Shown: positions 24,110-34,984 of the stretch, piece after piece | How the letters are laid out: the number at the start of each line of letters is the position of its first letter | How positions within the stretch are numbered: the first letter of the stretch is position 1 | DNA from: Plantago major | Lineage: Eukaryota; Streptophyta; Magnoliopsida; Lamiales; Plantaginaceae | Reading direction: 5' to 3' | NCBI GenBank assembly: GCA_026545765.1 | Contig: CM048839.1 | Span: 48,778,677 to 48,842,676 of the forward strand | Length of the DNA: 64,000 nt | Made by a program: the position numbers and the translations under genes | The notes under the pieces: generated by a model | What the model saw: only the letters and a program-made list of their open reading frames with translations | Told to the model about the DNA's origin: nothing | The model's database searches: none

Positions 24110-24451
24110 ATGAGAAAAATGAAATATGGACCAATCTGATAGATAAAAAAGGCAGGGACCATTTTGGCTGACATGTTTGAATGCATGGGGAGCATATGTA
24201 ATTTTTCGTTAATTTAAAAATAGACGGATTGATGTTGTTAAGCAAAAAATTGATGTTCTTAAGTAAACCCACATGTTACCAAAATGCATTTTTATTTATA
24301 TGAAAAACACCAATATTCTTATTTAAACTCCCTAAATTCGGTAATAACTCTAATTTTTCTCCGTCTCTTTTTATCTTTCTACCAGGCGTCTGCTGGAGAG
24401 TTACTCCAGTCATAAATATAAAATTACCATATCATAACAAAACATATTTGA

Positions 24452-25690
24452 TGTGACAATGAAATGTGCGATTTTGCACGCTTTTAGACCCTCGTTTTTG
24501 CCCAAGATTCAATATCCGTATTATATTTTGGCCAATTACCAACTTCTTGTGTATTTTGTAGGTCATGATCGTGTTTTTGATGAATTGTACGATTTCAGCT
24601 ACCAAAATGTCATATTTGGGCGAAATCGGAGAAGTTAAGCAAATACGATGATTTGGCCGTTGCACGGAGTTCGAGGTGTCAAAACATGTCATGTGACCAT
24701 TCAATGCGAAGATAATTGAAGATACTACAACATTGTAAAAGATCACTTTTCGAGGAAACGAAGTTACGAAGACCAAAATAGAAGAACGAAGAAAACAGAT
24801 TCGAATCTGGGGAAATCGACCTATGGCGGTCGACAGTCGACCATGGTTTACATGCGGTCCATCGACCGTGGAGAGGAAAGTTCGAAGCAGGCTTTTTGGC
24901 TGGCTGAAACACGCCTTTCTAACCTTCCTTAATGATGAATGGCGGCCAGAGCACGGATTTTCAAGTATAAATAAGACCTTTGGAGTCTCATAATCATTCA
25001 CCGCTCACAAAGCAGCTCTCCTGAGAGAGAACCAGTCCTCAGGGAAGTGAAACCCCAAAACCGCTGGCCGTCAGACACTCAAAAGGAGGAAACTCTAGAA
25101 GCAGCACGAAGACATCAGAGACTAAGCTTCTTCTTCTTCTTTATTTCTTGTTTTTCAATTTTTGTCTGCAGTAGAATACTATGAGTAGCTAACTTTCTCT
25201 TGTAAAGGTGAACCGCCTAAACTCTGCAGTTGCTACTTCTTTATATTCAGGGTTATATTAATGGAATAGTTCTTAGATGTAATTCATGATTATACAACTC
25301 TATACATCCTTCGTGGTGTGATGTTCTGCTGAGTGACACAGTAGTTTCATTGAACTGAGTAGGGGAACTCGTGCCGACTGTGCCCTGACACCATAGTATT
25401 ATGCCATGCTGTCGTTAGAGGTAATCACATAGGATATTAACTAGGAAGTTGGGAGTAGCATAGCAAGAGGGAGGTCGGGGGTCCTTTACACCTTCACATC
25501 ATCGAATACATCAAGTCAATTAGGGTTTACTATGAATTAATCATTTGTTTACTTTCAATCTGTTTGCTGTCTGCACGAGAAATCAAAACGATACTTGTTT
25601 GTTCCTATGCTAAGTGTCCGTGGAGAACGACATCCCGAGTTAACTTACTGCTATTGCTGTCAGTTTGTGAGCTTCCGACTAATATAAAGT
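24452..25690 (+). mobile_element. Solo-LTR-like block, family B (~1.2 kb)
   Basis: The TG start (TGTGACAATG), a TATA box TATAAATAAG at 24966-24975, a long transcribed-leader-like part with CTTCTTCTTCTTT, and the T-rich middle resemble a long Ty3-type LTR. No internal domains and no confirmed target duplication, so both edges are approximate. Confidence 0.45.
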
Positions 25691-26158
25691 TAATCTTTGA
25701 TTGCAATTGAGAATTACAAGTGCTACAACGCATTCAAATTCCCAAGTGCACATCAATATTCTATTTATATATGTTTCAAAACAAATGTCACATTTCCTTT
25801 TCTTGCACAATTTATTTTTACCATCTATGTGGAATTATTCCCACAATCCACATACCATATCATGGTTTTTCATTTTCATTGCAAAAGTTGAGCAAGCTGA
25901 TTCTTCTCCAACAATAATACACTTAGCTGATGCCCATCCTATAGTTGGTTACATCAAGCAAACTATATGGAATGGTCTTCATCAAAGATTATCTAATTGA
26001 AATGATCAAACTACTCCACACTCTCATCAGGGATCGACTTGCAAGCATCTTGACGAGCAAATAGACCGACATGAAGAGTAGAGAACCGAACAACCTGTAC
26101 TTTGTGCATTGCATTTTGTACTACCCGATCTACATTAGGGATTGGGCTGTACAACTAG
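25691..26158. other. Spacer between LTR-like blocks
   Basis: A plus-strand frame ends in KVEQADSSPTIIHLADAHPI and continues to about 26000. I do not recognise it, and it lacks a credible gene context. Confidence 0.35.
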
Positions 26159-27726
26159 TGTTAGGAATATCTGCTTAGATTTTGATCAGCAACCTAATGA
26201 CTTATCTTAGCTTAGAAAGGTGGTTAGTACTCTTGGTTCACTTGAACACTGTAAAAGAGGAAAATCACTAAGTATGTTAGTCTAGCAAAACTTGTATAGG
26301 ATGTTAGATCTATGAATGTAACTTTTATATCTTTGAAGAAGACCAAGAAGAAGGCATCCGTCAGGAGAGTTCAACAAATTTGAAGACTGCACAAGATTGC
26401 TAAAGACGAAGGAAATTGGTCTCATCAGATACCTATGTCCAGATATCTTAAAGAAACAAGTGTTTTTCAATAAACAAGTTTTGCAAAAGATATCTGAGAA
26501 CACAAGGTTTCTGAACGAGGAAAAGTGCCCACAGAAACCTACACTCAGATACCCTGGATAAACTATGTTTTTTGGAAACAATGTTTCAACAGGTATCTGG
26601 AGATGTGAAGGTCTCTGGAAAAGGACATGCAATGCTTCAGAAAGCGTGCATAGTTCCGTTGGCACTACAGGACAAAAATAGTACAATGCAATAAATGCAC
26701 AGACAGAGACATCTGAACAAAAGAGGAAATCTCTGAAAAGAGACAACGTCTTCTGAAGTACTATTTTCAGATATCAATAGTTTGAATTTGAATTGAGCCT
26801 AACGGATACTATTCAAACGGCTTCAAATTCAACTATAAATATCACCACTTAGAATGCTTGAAATACACCTTGAACTTACACTGAACACACAGAACGAACT
26901 TATTCATTTAAGCATACAAGCCTTCAACCTACTTACTCTTTAGCTTACAGTTGCGACTAAGCTCTTGAATTCTAAGTAGCACGAAAGTTCTAAGTGTCCT
27001 GATCCTTAACAAGCATTGCTATTTGTGAAGGAGTTGAATCAAAAGATCAAGTATCTGAGTTTCATTCTCCAGAACATTTAACATAGACTTGGGTCAGTAA
27101 AGAACATATCACCACACATTGTGAAGTGTGTTAAGTGATTCTTGTTCTATAGAGTATTCCTAAATAACTGAAAAGTTAGTAAGACTACTCACCTGACAAA
27201 CCATCATAACCAACACCTTAAACGGCGTGGAGTACAAGAAGTACTTAGTTTGGAAAACTAAGGAATAACTCCAAGGTTACTGAGCATAGGAAGTACTTAG
27301 TTTGGGAAACTAAGGAACAGCTCAAAGGTTTCTGAGTATAGGAAGTACTTGGCTGGGAGCCGGGGAATAACTCAGGGGGAACACTTGGTTGGGAACCTAG
27401 TGTATTTAGGAATCGAGAGAAGATATTTGTAAGGTGAACTCAATCATCTGTCTTAGTGGATTCTAGGTCTGAGAAAGGCCGAAGTGGATTAGTTGAAGGA
27501 TTACGCCACCTTCAGATACCACTATAAAAGACGTGTTATTTACTTTCAGCAATTTACTTATCGTTCTCTTTATCCTGTTAAGTATTTAAACACATTATAT
27601 CTTGCTGAGCACGTGCACTTATCACAGAAAAGTCTTCCGCTCTTTGAAATTAAGTATCAGATATCTGAGAAATTGTATTTATCGACAAAAGTTGTAAAAG
27701 ACTATTCAATCCCCCCCCCCCCCTTC
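26159..27726 (+). mobile_element. Copia-type solo-LTR-like block, family C copy 1
   Basis: Starts TGTTAGGAATAT, holds CTTGTATAGGATGTTAG and a TATA box TATAAATA (26834-26841), and ends with AAAAGACTATTCAATC followed by a long C run and CTTCA. A C-rich 3' end of this kind is typical of some plant Copia LTRs. Related, in reverse, to 32190-33501. It has near-identical internal 60 bp repeats with GGAAGTACTTAGTTTGG (27230-27350). Confidence 0.6.
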
Positions 27727-28124
27727 AGTCTTTTCCTTTGGCGTTATCTGGACCAACAACTAGCTAATCCGTTTGTACCTAGCTGTTAATTAATTTGTTT
27801 TAGAAGTTCAACTATATAAACAGAGCTATCTCCTCCATTTGAATCACTTACTGATTGAATATAATCCCAATTCTTTCTTCTCATTTATGTAATTCAGAAG
27901 TTTACGAGCTTAATTCCATATCCTTCTACAAAATGAAAGATATATCACTACAAATTATCTTGATCTTAACATAGAAATTAACATTAAAGAATGGAATCCC
28001 CCAGCTGTGTTATCCAATTGAACCCCTCATGAACATATTATTACAAGAAGCTAGTGGATTTATTACAAACAAACTACAAATATGAATGAATTTAGTTAGT
28101 ACTATAACAGTTCCTCGATCCAAC

Positions 28125-30004
28125 TTAGAACATGGCTGGATTGTAAGGAACCCCAGAAGCTTTGATCCATTCATCACCAAGGTAGACTTTGGCAGGTGTG
28201 AAGCTCTCTGCAATTTGGGGTGTAATATTCTTAATACCCTTCCACTTAACTCTGCGAGCCAGACTTGCACCTGCTCCTTTGTTTTGGTACTCTCCGTAGT
28301 ACAAAGTGTCCAATGCAAAGGTTCCCATCCATGGTGACCATCCCTCTGGGGCGATGAAACCCTCGATGTTTGATTGCATGATAATGGTCCTTGAGAACTC
28401 CTTCCATGGCCTCCCAAGGTATGCCCTTAAAGCAGGCTTAGTGGCTAGGAAAGCGGGCTCGGCAATAATGTCACTAGCTTGGATCACAATGGCACCAACA
28501 CTACGCCTGTCTTTGCGTCCTTGAGCGGTCACCATGCAAGCTTGGTTTTCCATGGGTTTGCGAACCACAAATTGGCATTTCTGGAACACAGCTTGAGCAT
28601 CGCCAAAGACAAAATCGATGGTTCCACTTATTTTGCAGTCACGATAGTATTGACGGTAAGTGTGGCAGTAGAGGGAGTCCTGGAAGCTGTCAATGTGGAC
28701 ATTGTGGAAGATGGCCTTGTCACCAGAGACACGGAGGGCCACAGCTTGATGCCCTTCGGCTCCAGCAGTGTTTTCAATTCCAATGTCCTTGGCCATGAAA
28801 CTGTCGGCGTTGACAGCTGCAAGGAAAAGTAATGATTGATTTATGTTAAGTGCATTACTAATTATATTTTGGATGCAAATATTAAGCTTGAAGACTATGG
28901 CTACTTATGATCATTAAAAAGGGATCTATAACTAACTCACCAACTGTGGCAGTATGGAATGTTGCAACACCGCCAGCGTAGTTCTTGTTTCCGGTGATTC
29001 TTGTCTTCAATGGTCCATCACCAACCAAAACTATGTTGTTAACTTTCTTGGGGATGATAACATACTCCTTGTACACACCGGCCTTAACATAGATGACATG
29101 TGTCTTGTTGTTCTTTACAGGCACTTTACTGATGGCCTCGCTGATAGTCCTAAATTGGCCGCTTCCGTCTTGTGCAACCACTGCATTTGGTTTCAATGCA
29201 GGGGCAGCCATGAGCTTTCGCTCATGAGAACCAACAAAAGATGGAATCCCAGTATCAAGGAGTCTTCTGTTCGATGTGAATCCTCCAAGATTTAAGGATG
29301 ACAAGACCTTTGAAAAATCAGTCACCATGGCAAGGCCATTGCTAGAAAGTTCACCAGCAGTTTTCAATAGATTCTTCATCTTCTCTCCGGTATCACCTGT
29401 TGATGAAATTCCAGTTTAGATCATCTTAATTAGGCCAAGACATAATGGAAATTTGGTTGTCTTAATTACCTGTGGTGTTTTCAAAAGCATCAATACAAGT
29501 CTCTTGATAGGTGATGGCACCACTGAGCCAAGTTTTGACATCTTCCACATAGTCATCAATCTTAGAGGGATCAAAATCTTGTACCTTGGCAAATGATCTT
29601 TTGAGATCTTCAATGGAGTTTCCGAGCACTTCCTGACAAACACTGAATGCCTCTTTAGTCATAGGATCTTTCGAGGCATTCTGAAGGAGCTCTGAGCCCT
29701 TGACTGCGTCTGTGATGTTCTTCACAGTGGCATCAAATGCGGCCTTAATGAGATCCTTAGGATTGGTGCTATTGGTTTTTGCAAGGCTGTTCTCACATGT
29801 TTCCTTGTAGTCTGTAGGGGCACAGATAGCCTTCACTGCCTTGGTGGAGGCGCTGATGCTAGGAGCTCCACCAGCCTGGGCAGTGCTACTGTCTACATCA
29901 TCGCCATTCTTCTTGCTGACACTGACAGACACGCCAATGACCATAGCCACCAAGAGGAGGGAGGCTAGACTTGCTATCGCTATCTTTTTCTTCGAATCGC
30001 CCAT
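28125..30004 (-). CDS. Pectin methylesterase with inhibitor domain (PME1), complete, 3 exons, 560 aa
   Basis: Pro-PMEs (pectinesterases, CE8) are secreted to the wall, where they demethylate homogalacturonan; the N-terminal inhibitor-like (PMEI) domain is cut off before export. Exons 30004-29470, 29396-28941 and 28816-28125 sum to 1683 bp in phase. A signal anchor lies at residues 8-29. The PMEI domain follows (AICAPTDYKETCENSLAK, SVCQEVLGNSIEDLKRSF, WLSGAITYQETCIDAF). Subtilase-type processing motifs RRLL (222-225) and RKLM (238-241) precede the catalytic domain. Catalytic residues are all present: Gln354 (GHQAVALR), Gln376 and Asp377 (SFQDSLY), Asp398 (DFVFG), Arg466 and Trp468 (LGRPW). It lies between oppositely facing copies of LTR family C and is the first of four minus-strand PME copies. 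Confidence 0.95.
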
Positions 30005-30138
30005 ATTTTTTATTTTTTGGTGTTTTCACTAAATTAATTTTTTATTATTTTTTTGAGCTCCGAGGGGAGTTTTGTATTGGTGTTGTGCTTCCCCTTTGAA
30101 CTCTTGAGGGATGAATTATTTGTTGAATGAAATAGTGA

Positions 30139-30145
30139 TTTTATA
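30139..30145 (-). promoter_or_regulatory. Probable TATA box of PME1
   Basis: TATAAAA on the minus strand about 135 bp before the PME1 ATG, followed by a CA-rich leader. Position suits a core promoter. Confidence 0.5.
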
Positions 30146-30942
30146 ATGGGGAGAGATGATCAGTTTTTATGGTGTAAATAATGGTAGGTTGACATTTTAA
30201 CTTTCTGAACTTAGACATCCATGCAAAAGGGAGGGCTACTCGCAAATGTAGGCTACAAAAGGTGCCAATTGCATTGCAAATTCATGGTTCTCAAATGATT
30301 ATCATCTTTTCTATGAAATTTAAGATCGAGGAAAACTTGGATGTATGTGGATATCTGGTTCTTGAAATTGTTAGAGGTAGAATCGTAGTCATGTAATGCA
30401 CACAAACATACTATTTACCACTATTTTCCTTTAATAGGAAATTAGTATATACCCTCAGATAGTTAACTATTAGACCCCATGACTTTAGTACTTTATTATA
30501 TTTAACCCCAACTCCGTAAGGTTTTCCAATTATGACACCGATGACGTCATAACTGACAATTTATGAAGAAAAATATTTTAAAAAAAACAAAGATTCAAAA
30601 AAATAAATATATATAACTGGCCATGGAGCTCCACCCATGATCGAAAATTTTGAGAGCTATTATGCTTCGCCATGTCATAACACTCTTGTGATCTGCTTCG
30701 ATCTGGAGACTGCAGTTAGTCTAGATTGAAGCATACTCTGCTCCAATATGGATTTGAGGAGCTGTTAGAGTTCCGCTCAATTGGGCGGAGCTACAGTTGC
30801 AAACTTCTGATAGATCCGCCAACTATTTTTTAAAATTTTAAAAAAAAAAATTATATGTCTTTTTTCTCTATTTTAAAGCCTTTTCCTTTCATTTTGAAGG
30901 GGGTAAATTTGTCATTTCTGTCAAAGCTTAACAATGATGTTA

Positions 30943-31240
30943 CTACAAGAATTTTGTGAAATAGCGACAGATCTATTTCAAAGAGTAAATTCGCAACGGA
31001 ATTTTCTCGGTCGACAGATTAGCGGCGAATTTGAGATAAATTGTCAATTCATCCAAAATTTGTATCTAAAATTTCCCGTCACTGATCCGTACCTATTTAG
31101 CGACGGATTTTGGCACATGTCTCAAACTAGTATTTTTCTAAATAAACAATTAAATTGGAAAAAACTTAGAGACGGATTAGGGTTGTCGTCCCTAATCCAT
31201 AACTATTTAGCGACGAAATTTGACATCCGTCTTTAAATTG
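30943..31240. mobile_element. Decayed CACTA-like MITE
   Basis: The left end ACTACAAGAATTTTGTG resembles the CACTACAAGAA terminus of CACTA elements. The right end is a diverged inverse of it. The interior repeats TTTAGCGACGGA-type motifs in both orientations, as subterminal repeats of that class do. No target duplication confirmed. Confidence 0.45.
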
Positions 31241-31505
31241 TGTTTTCTTATAAAATTAAGAAATGACTAAAAACAGGGAGAGACATATTAGGGTTCCCGT
31301 ACGGATTTAGCGATGGAATCTCGACGGATTATGACATATAGTTATGTCATAATCAAATTTAAAACCTTAATTTATCCATAGTTATGACATATCATACACT
31401 TGCAAGAGGTATTATAACTTTAATTTATCCATGACCAATAATTTTTACGCCAACACAAACTGCTTTATATTCGATTATGTGTATCTATACTTCATAGTAG
31501 CGAAA

Positions 31506-31654
31506 GGCTGATGATAATGCCAGAGCACAAATAATATTGCCAAATCAATTTTAATTATTTGTGACACTTATGATACTTTTTGTGTCACATATTAAATCTA
31601 TAAAAGGAAAATTGCTTTGACATTATCAGTTTTGCTCCGGCATTATCATTTACC
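31506..31654. mobile_element. 149 bp MITE with 9 bp target duplication
   Basis: Inverted ends GGCTGATGATAATGCCAGAG and GGTAAATGATAATGCCGGAG, with flanks GTAGCGAAA and GTAGCAAAA (8 of 9 identical). The 9 bp duplication suggests a Mutator-type source. Confidence 0.6.
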
Positions 31655-32189
31655 GTAGCAAAATCCCAATCCAAATGATAAATATTTTATTAGCTAGAGT
31701 AACGTAAAAAATTAAACGTATATGTCACTGTGAGGCTCAAATATTATAGCTTCAATTCATATTATTATGGGCTTAATTAAAATATTATATGGAATATAAA
31801 GAGTATGATCGATGTACCCACACTTAGAAAGGAACATAGATTTGATGAGTAAGAATTGTGCGGGTGTGAATACGAATATATATGATATATTAATTTGGAC
31901 TTACACCTTTCTTCTGAGTGATTAGGATAGGGCCATCTCTTTGTGATCATTTCGTCACTTAATGGCCTCCAAGTGCAGCATCATGTTGCTCCTCCAATTT
32001 TCATAGTGTTCTGATTTGAGCATTAGAGTATCGCTGAGAGACATCCTCCAACATACACACTAAACAAACAGATCAAGTATATTTGGTGAGCACAAAAACA
32101 ACACTTAAAGGATAACTGGGGTTTATTGTCAAAGTTTAAAGAACCTTCGGCTCCAATTACCACCTGTTGGTCCTTATACAACAAGGTTA

Positions 32190-33501
32190 AAGACTAACGT
32201 GGGGGGGGAGGGGGGGGGGTGTTTATAGTCTTTAGAAACTTTTTGTGTCTGTACAAGGGTTGCTGATACTTATAATCAGAGAGCGGAAGACTATTGTTAA
32301 GTGTTGTGTGTGATTCTTCAGAAAATAGTCAGATAAAGCAGATAGACAAATACCTTGCTGAAAGAGTAATTGCAAAAAGTAAATAACACAAATTTATAGC
32401 AGTATCTGAAGGAGGCGTAATCCTTTAACTAATCCACTTTTCCCTTTCTCAAGACTTTAATTCACTAAGACATGATGAGCTCCGTTATAAAACCTATCCG
32501 TAGCTAAATTACTTTTACTCTAAGTTTCCAACTTAATAGTAACCTTGAACTTTTTCTTTGATTTTCTAAGCTAAATACTCCAATTCCTTCTAGGGGTTTT
32601 CCCTAGTTTTCCAAACTAATTAAGTAGTTCCTCCATTCTTCCTTAGCTTTGCACGCCTGTTGATGTGTTTGTTTATAGTGGTTTTGTCAAGGTAGTGAAC
32701 ACTTATGTAGTAATGTTTCAGTTACTGCAGTGATCAAGAAACTCAATTTAAGTTCTTATATATCAAAGACTAAGTATGTTGTTCTAGAGAACAAGACTTG
32801 TTCTTGTTTAGAAGAAATTAAAGAACTCTTATTAGTCACAATTTCAAAGTTAGTTTTACTTCTTCACAATAGCCTGGAAAGATAAACTCTTGTTAGGAAC
32901 TTAGAATGACTTGAGTGTTTTTTATCGCAATATTAGGTTTGTGAGTTCTTGGTTCTGTGGTTTCTCAAGTTCCAAGTGTTCCTATTTATAGGGACATATA
33001 GTTCCGTCTAAATTACTATTGGGTTGGTGTGTAAATTCAAACTTTGAAACTAAGTGTTTGCTATAAGTCAGATTACACTTAAATAGGTTTTGTCTCTTTG
33101 TAAAAGCCATAAAGCTTTTCTTAGAAAGTACGAGTGTTAGATTAAATGCATTGTATTGTCTCTTTTCCTTTTGCTTTAACGGACAAGTACTCAAAAAGCT
33201 TGAGCATCTTTCTTCTCTTTAGTAAGCCTTCATCAAAAAGCTAGTTCAAAGTATCACCTACTTTGTCTTTCAGATATTTACTTATACTTGGAGCTTGCTA
33301 ATAGCATGGATTTCAGAGATCTTGACTTAAAAAACTTGTCCAGTTTTCACAAAGTAAATTCTTAGTGAACTTTTGCAGTTTTTACTACGTCTTCAACGTC
33401 TTGTAGTCCTTCTGATGATGTCTTGGTCTTCTTTAGAAAAGGTAAAAAATAAAATTACACTCAAAGACCTAACATCCTATACAAGTGAACTAATTCTAAC
33501 A
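32190..33501 (-). mobile_element. Copia-type solo-LTR-like block, family C copy 2
   Basis: On the minus strand it starts TGTTAGAATTAG, shares ACTTGTATAGGATGTTAG with copy 1, has TATAAATAGG (32983-32990), and ends in a C run (seen as G runs at 32200-32220). It lies upstream of PME1 and points toward it. Confidence 0.6.
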
Positions 33502-33530
33502 GTCTATCTAAAGATCTTGAACTAACAACA

Positions 33531-33610
33531 TATTCCCTCCATCCAACGCCAGTTGTCCGGTTTTGCCATTTTGGGTGTCCCGTTCCAGTTGTCCGGTTTC
33601 ACTTTTTTGC
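33531..33610. mobile_element. Left end of a truncated Stowaway-like MITE
   Basis: TATTCCCTCCATCC followed by a repeated CAGTTGTCCGGTTT. The matching right end is missing. Confidence 0.4.
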
Positions 33611-34984
33611 CATTTCCGGAAAGTTTATATTAATTTTATATTCACTTAATTAACTCCTAATCATGAATATTACCACTTAAAAACCAGAGAAAATTTTATT
33701 TTACACTAATAACTATTTCGTTAATTTGAAGTTACACTTAAACTTTTTTTTCTTTGATTCGACACCAAAATCTTTTTTAAAATTTTGGCATAACACAAAG
33801 GTTTTGACGGTATTAAGTGTCCGTTAGTCATATTTTCAAGTTACACCGAAATCTTTTCAAAAACTCCACTCGCTACCAAAATCTTTTCCTATAATGTCAA
33901 TTTACACCAATTTACATGTCTTATGGTTAAGTTTGTATGATTTAGCACACGGTTATTTTTGTGGTAACGAGGGTTATTGTGGAGAGCAGGTCTGGGGTAA
34001 ATGATGAGTCGTGTTTTTTTTCTATTGCGATTTGTACGTGCATGTAACATTAGAGAGAGAAAAAATCTATGTCACATGAAATTACTTATGAGTTATGACC
34101 ATGCCACATGTAGGATTATTTAGACATTATTCTATTATAACTCACTTTTTAAACTCTATACCACATGTAGGATTATTTAGACATTCTATTATAATAAATA
34201 CTCTAAAATCTAAATTAGTCTCACAAAATCCGAGTCCAAATTTATTATTATTTCACTAACATAACTTTTCATGTATTTCAGAGTAAAATTATTGGCGGGC
34301 TGGGGTTTCTGTAACTCCCACCCCCACCAATAATTAACATAATCATGAATTGTATTTCAGGCCACATCAAGTTTTTCTCAGTTTGACGGTTTAGGTTGAG
34401 TTCGGGTCATGTTACGTGTGTATGGGGTGGGTTCAGGCATGTACCCGATTTGGATATGAACACCATTATTTTATATGGATGTTGTGCGGTTCTGCACCTG
34501 ATTAGATAGAACTCGACCCGTTTAAAAGTATAAATAAGGCTAAGTGATGTGAGAGGAGGCTTTTGGATAACAAGAACAAGAGAATCCCTAGGAGAAACCA
34601 TTGTGTAGTGGTTAGCAAGAACAATGTTTGTTTTTATTTATTTTTGAGTAAGAGGTTAGCAAGGATATTTTGACATTTTTTTAATACTTTTATGTATGAG
34701 ATAGGTCTAACCGTCTAACCTTGATCAATGTGACCGAAATGGGAGCATGAAGAATTGACTGAAGGAACAAGTTGCCAGGGCAAGAATCTATGAGAAGTCT
34801 GAAATCCTTTTATTGTATGCCTCTTTAGAAACTTATGAATCTAGATGTTCACGTGGTGTATTGAATTTAATTTTCATACAAAGTATGCGGGATCATGAAC
34901 TTTAAAATTTTTGTAACTACGAAATGGAACATTTTATTCAAAGTATAAGAAAGATGGATTAACAAAGATGCACCATGATCAAGC
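33611..34984. other. Intergenic between PME1 and PME2
   Basis: AT-rich, with repeated CCACATGTAGGATTATTTAG at about 34108 and 34161. No gene seen. Confidence 0.4.

Noticed and set aside
24432..25001. 189-codon minus-strand open frame
   Set aside because: It lies in an LTR-like block, has no recognisable domain and runs against the block's TATA box orientation.
25697..26000. Plus-strand frame ending near 26000 as a gene
   Set aside because: No domain recognised and it sits between two LTR-like blocks; reported only as spacer.
28954..29295. Plus-strand frame of 113 codons opposite PME1
   Set aside because: Antisense shadow of the PME1 catalytic domain.
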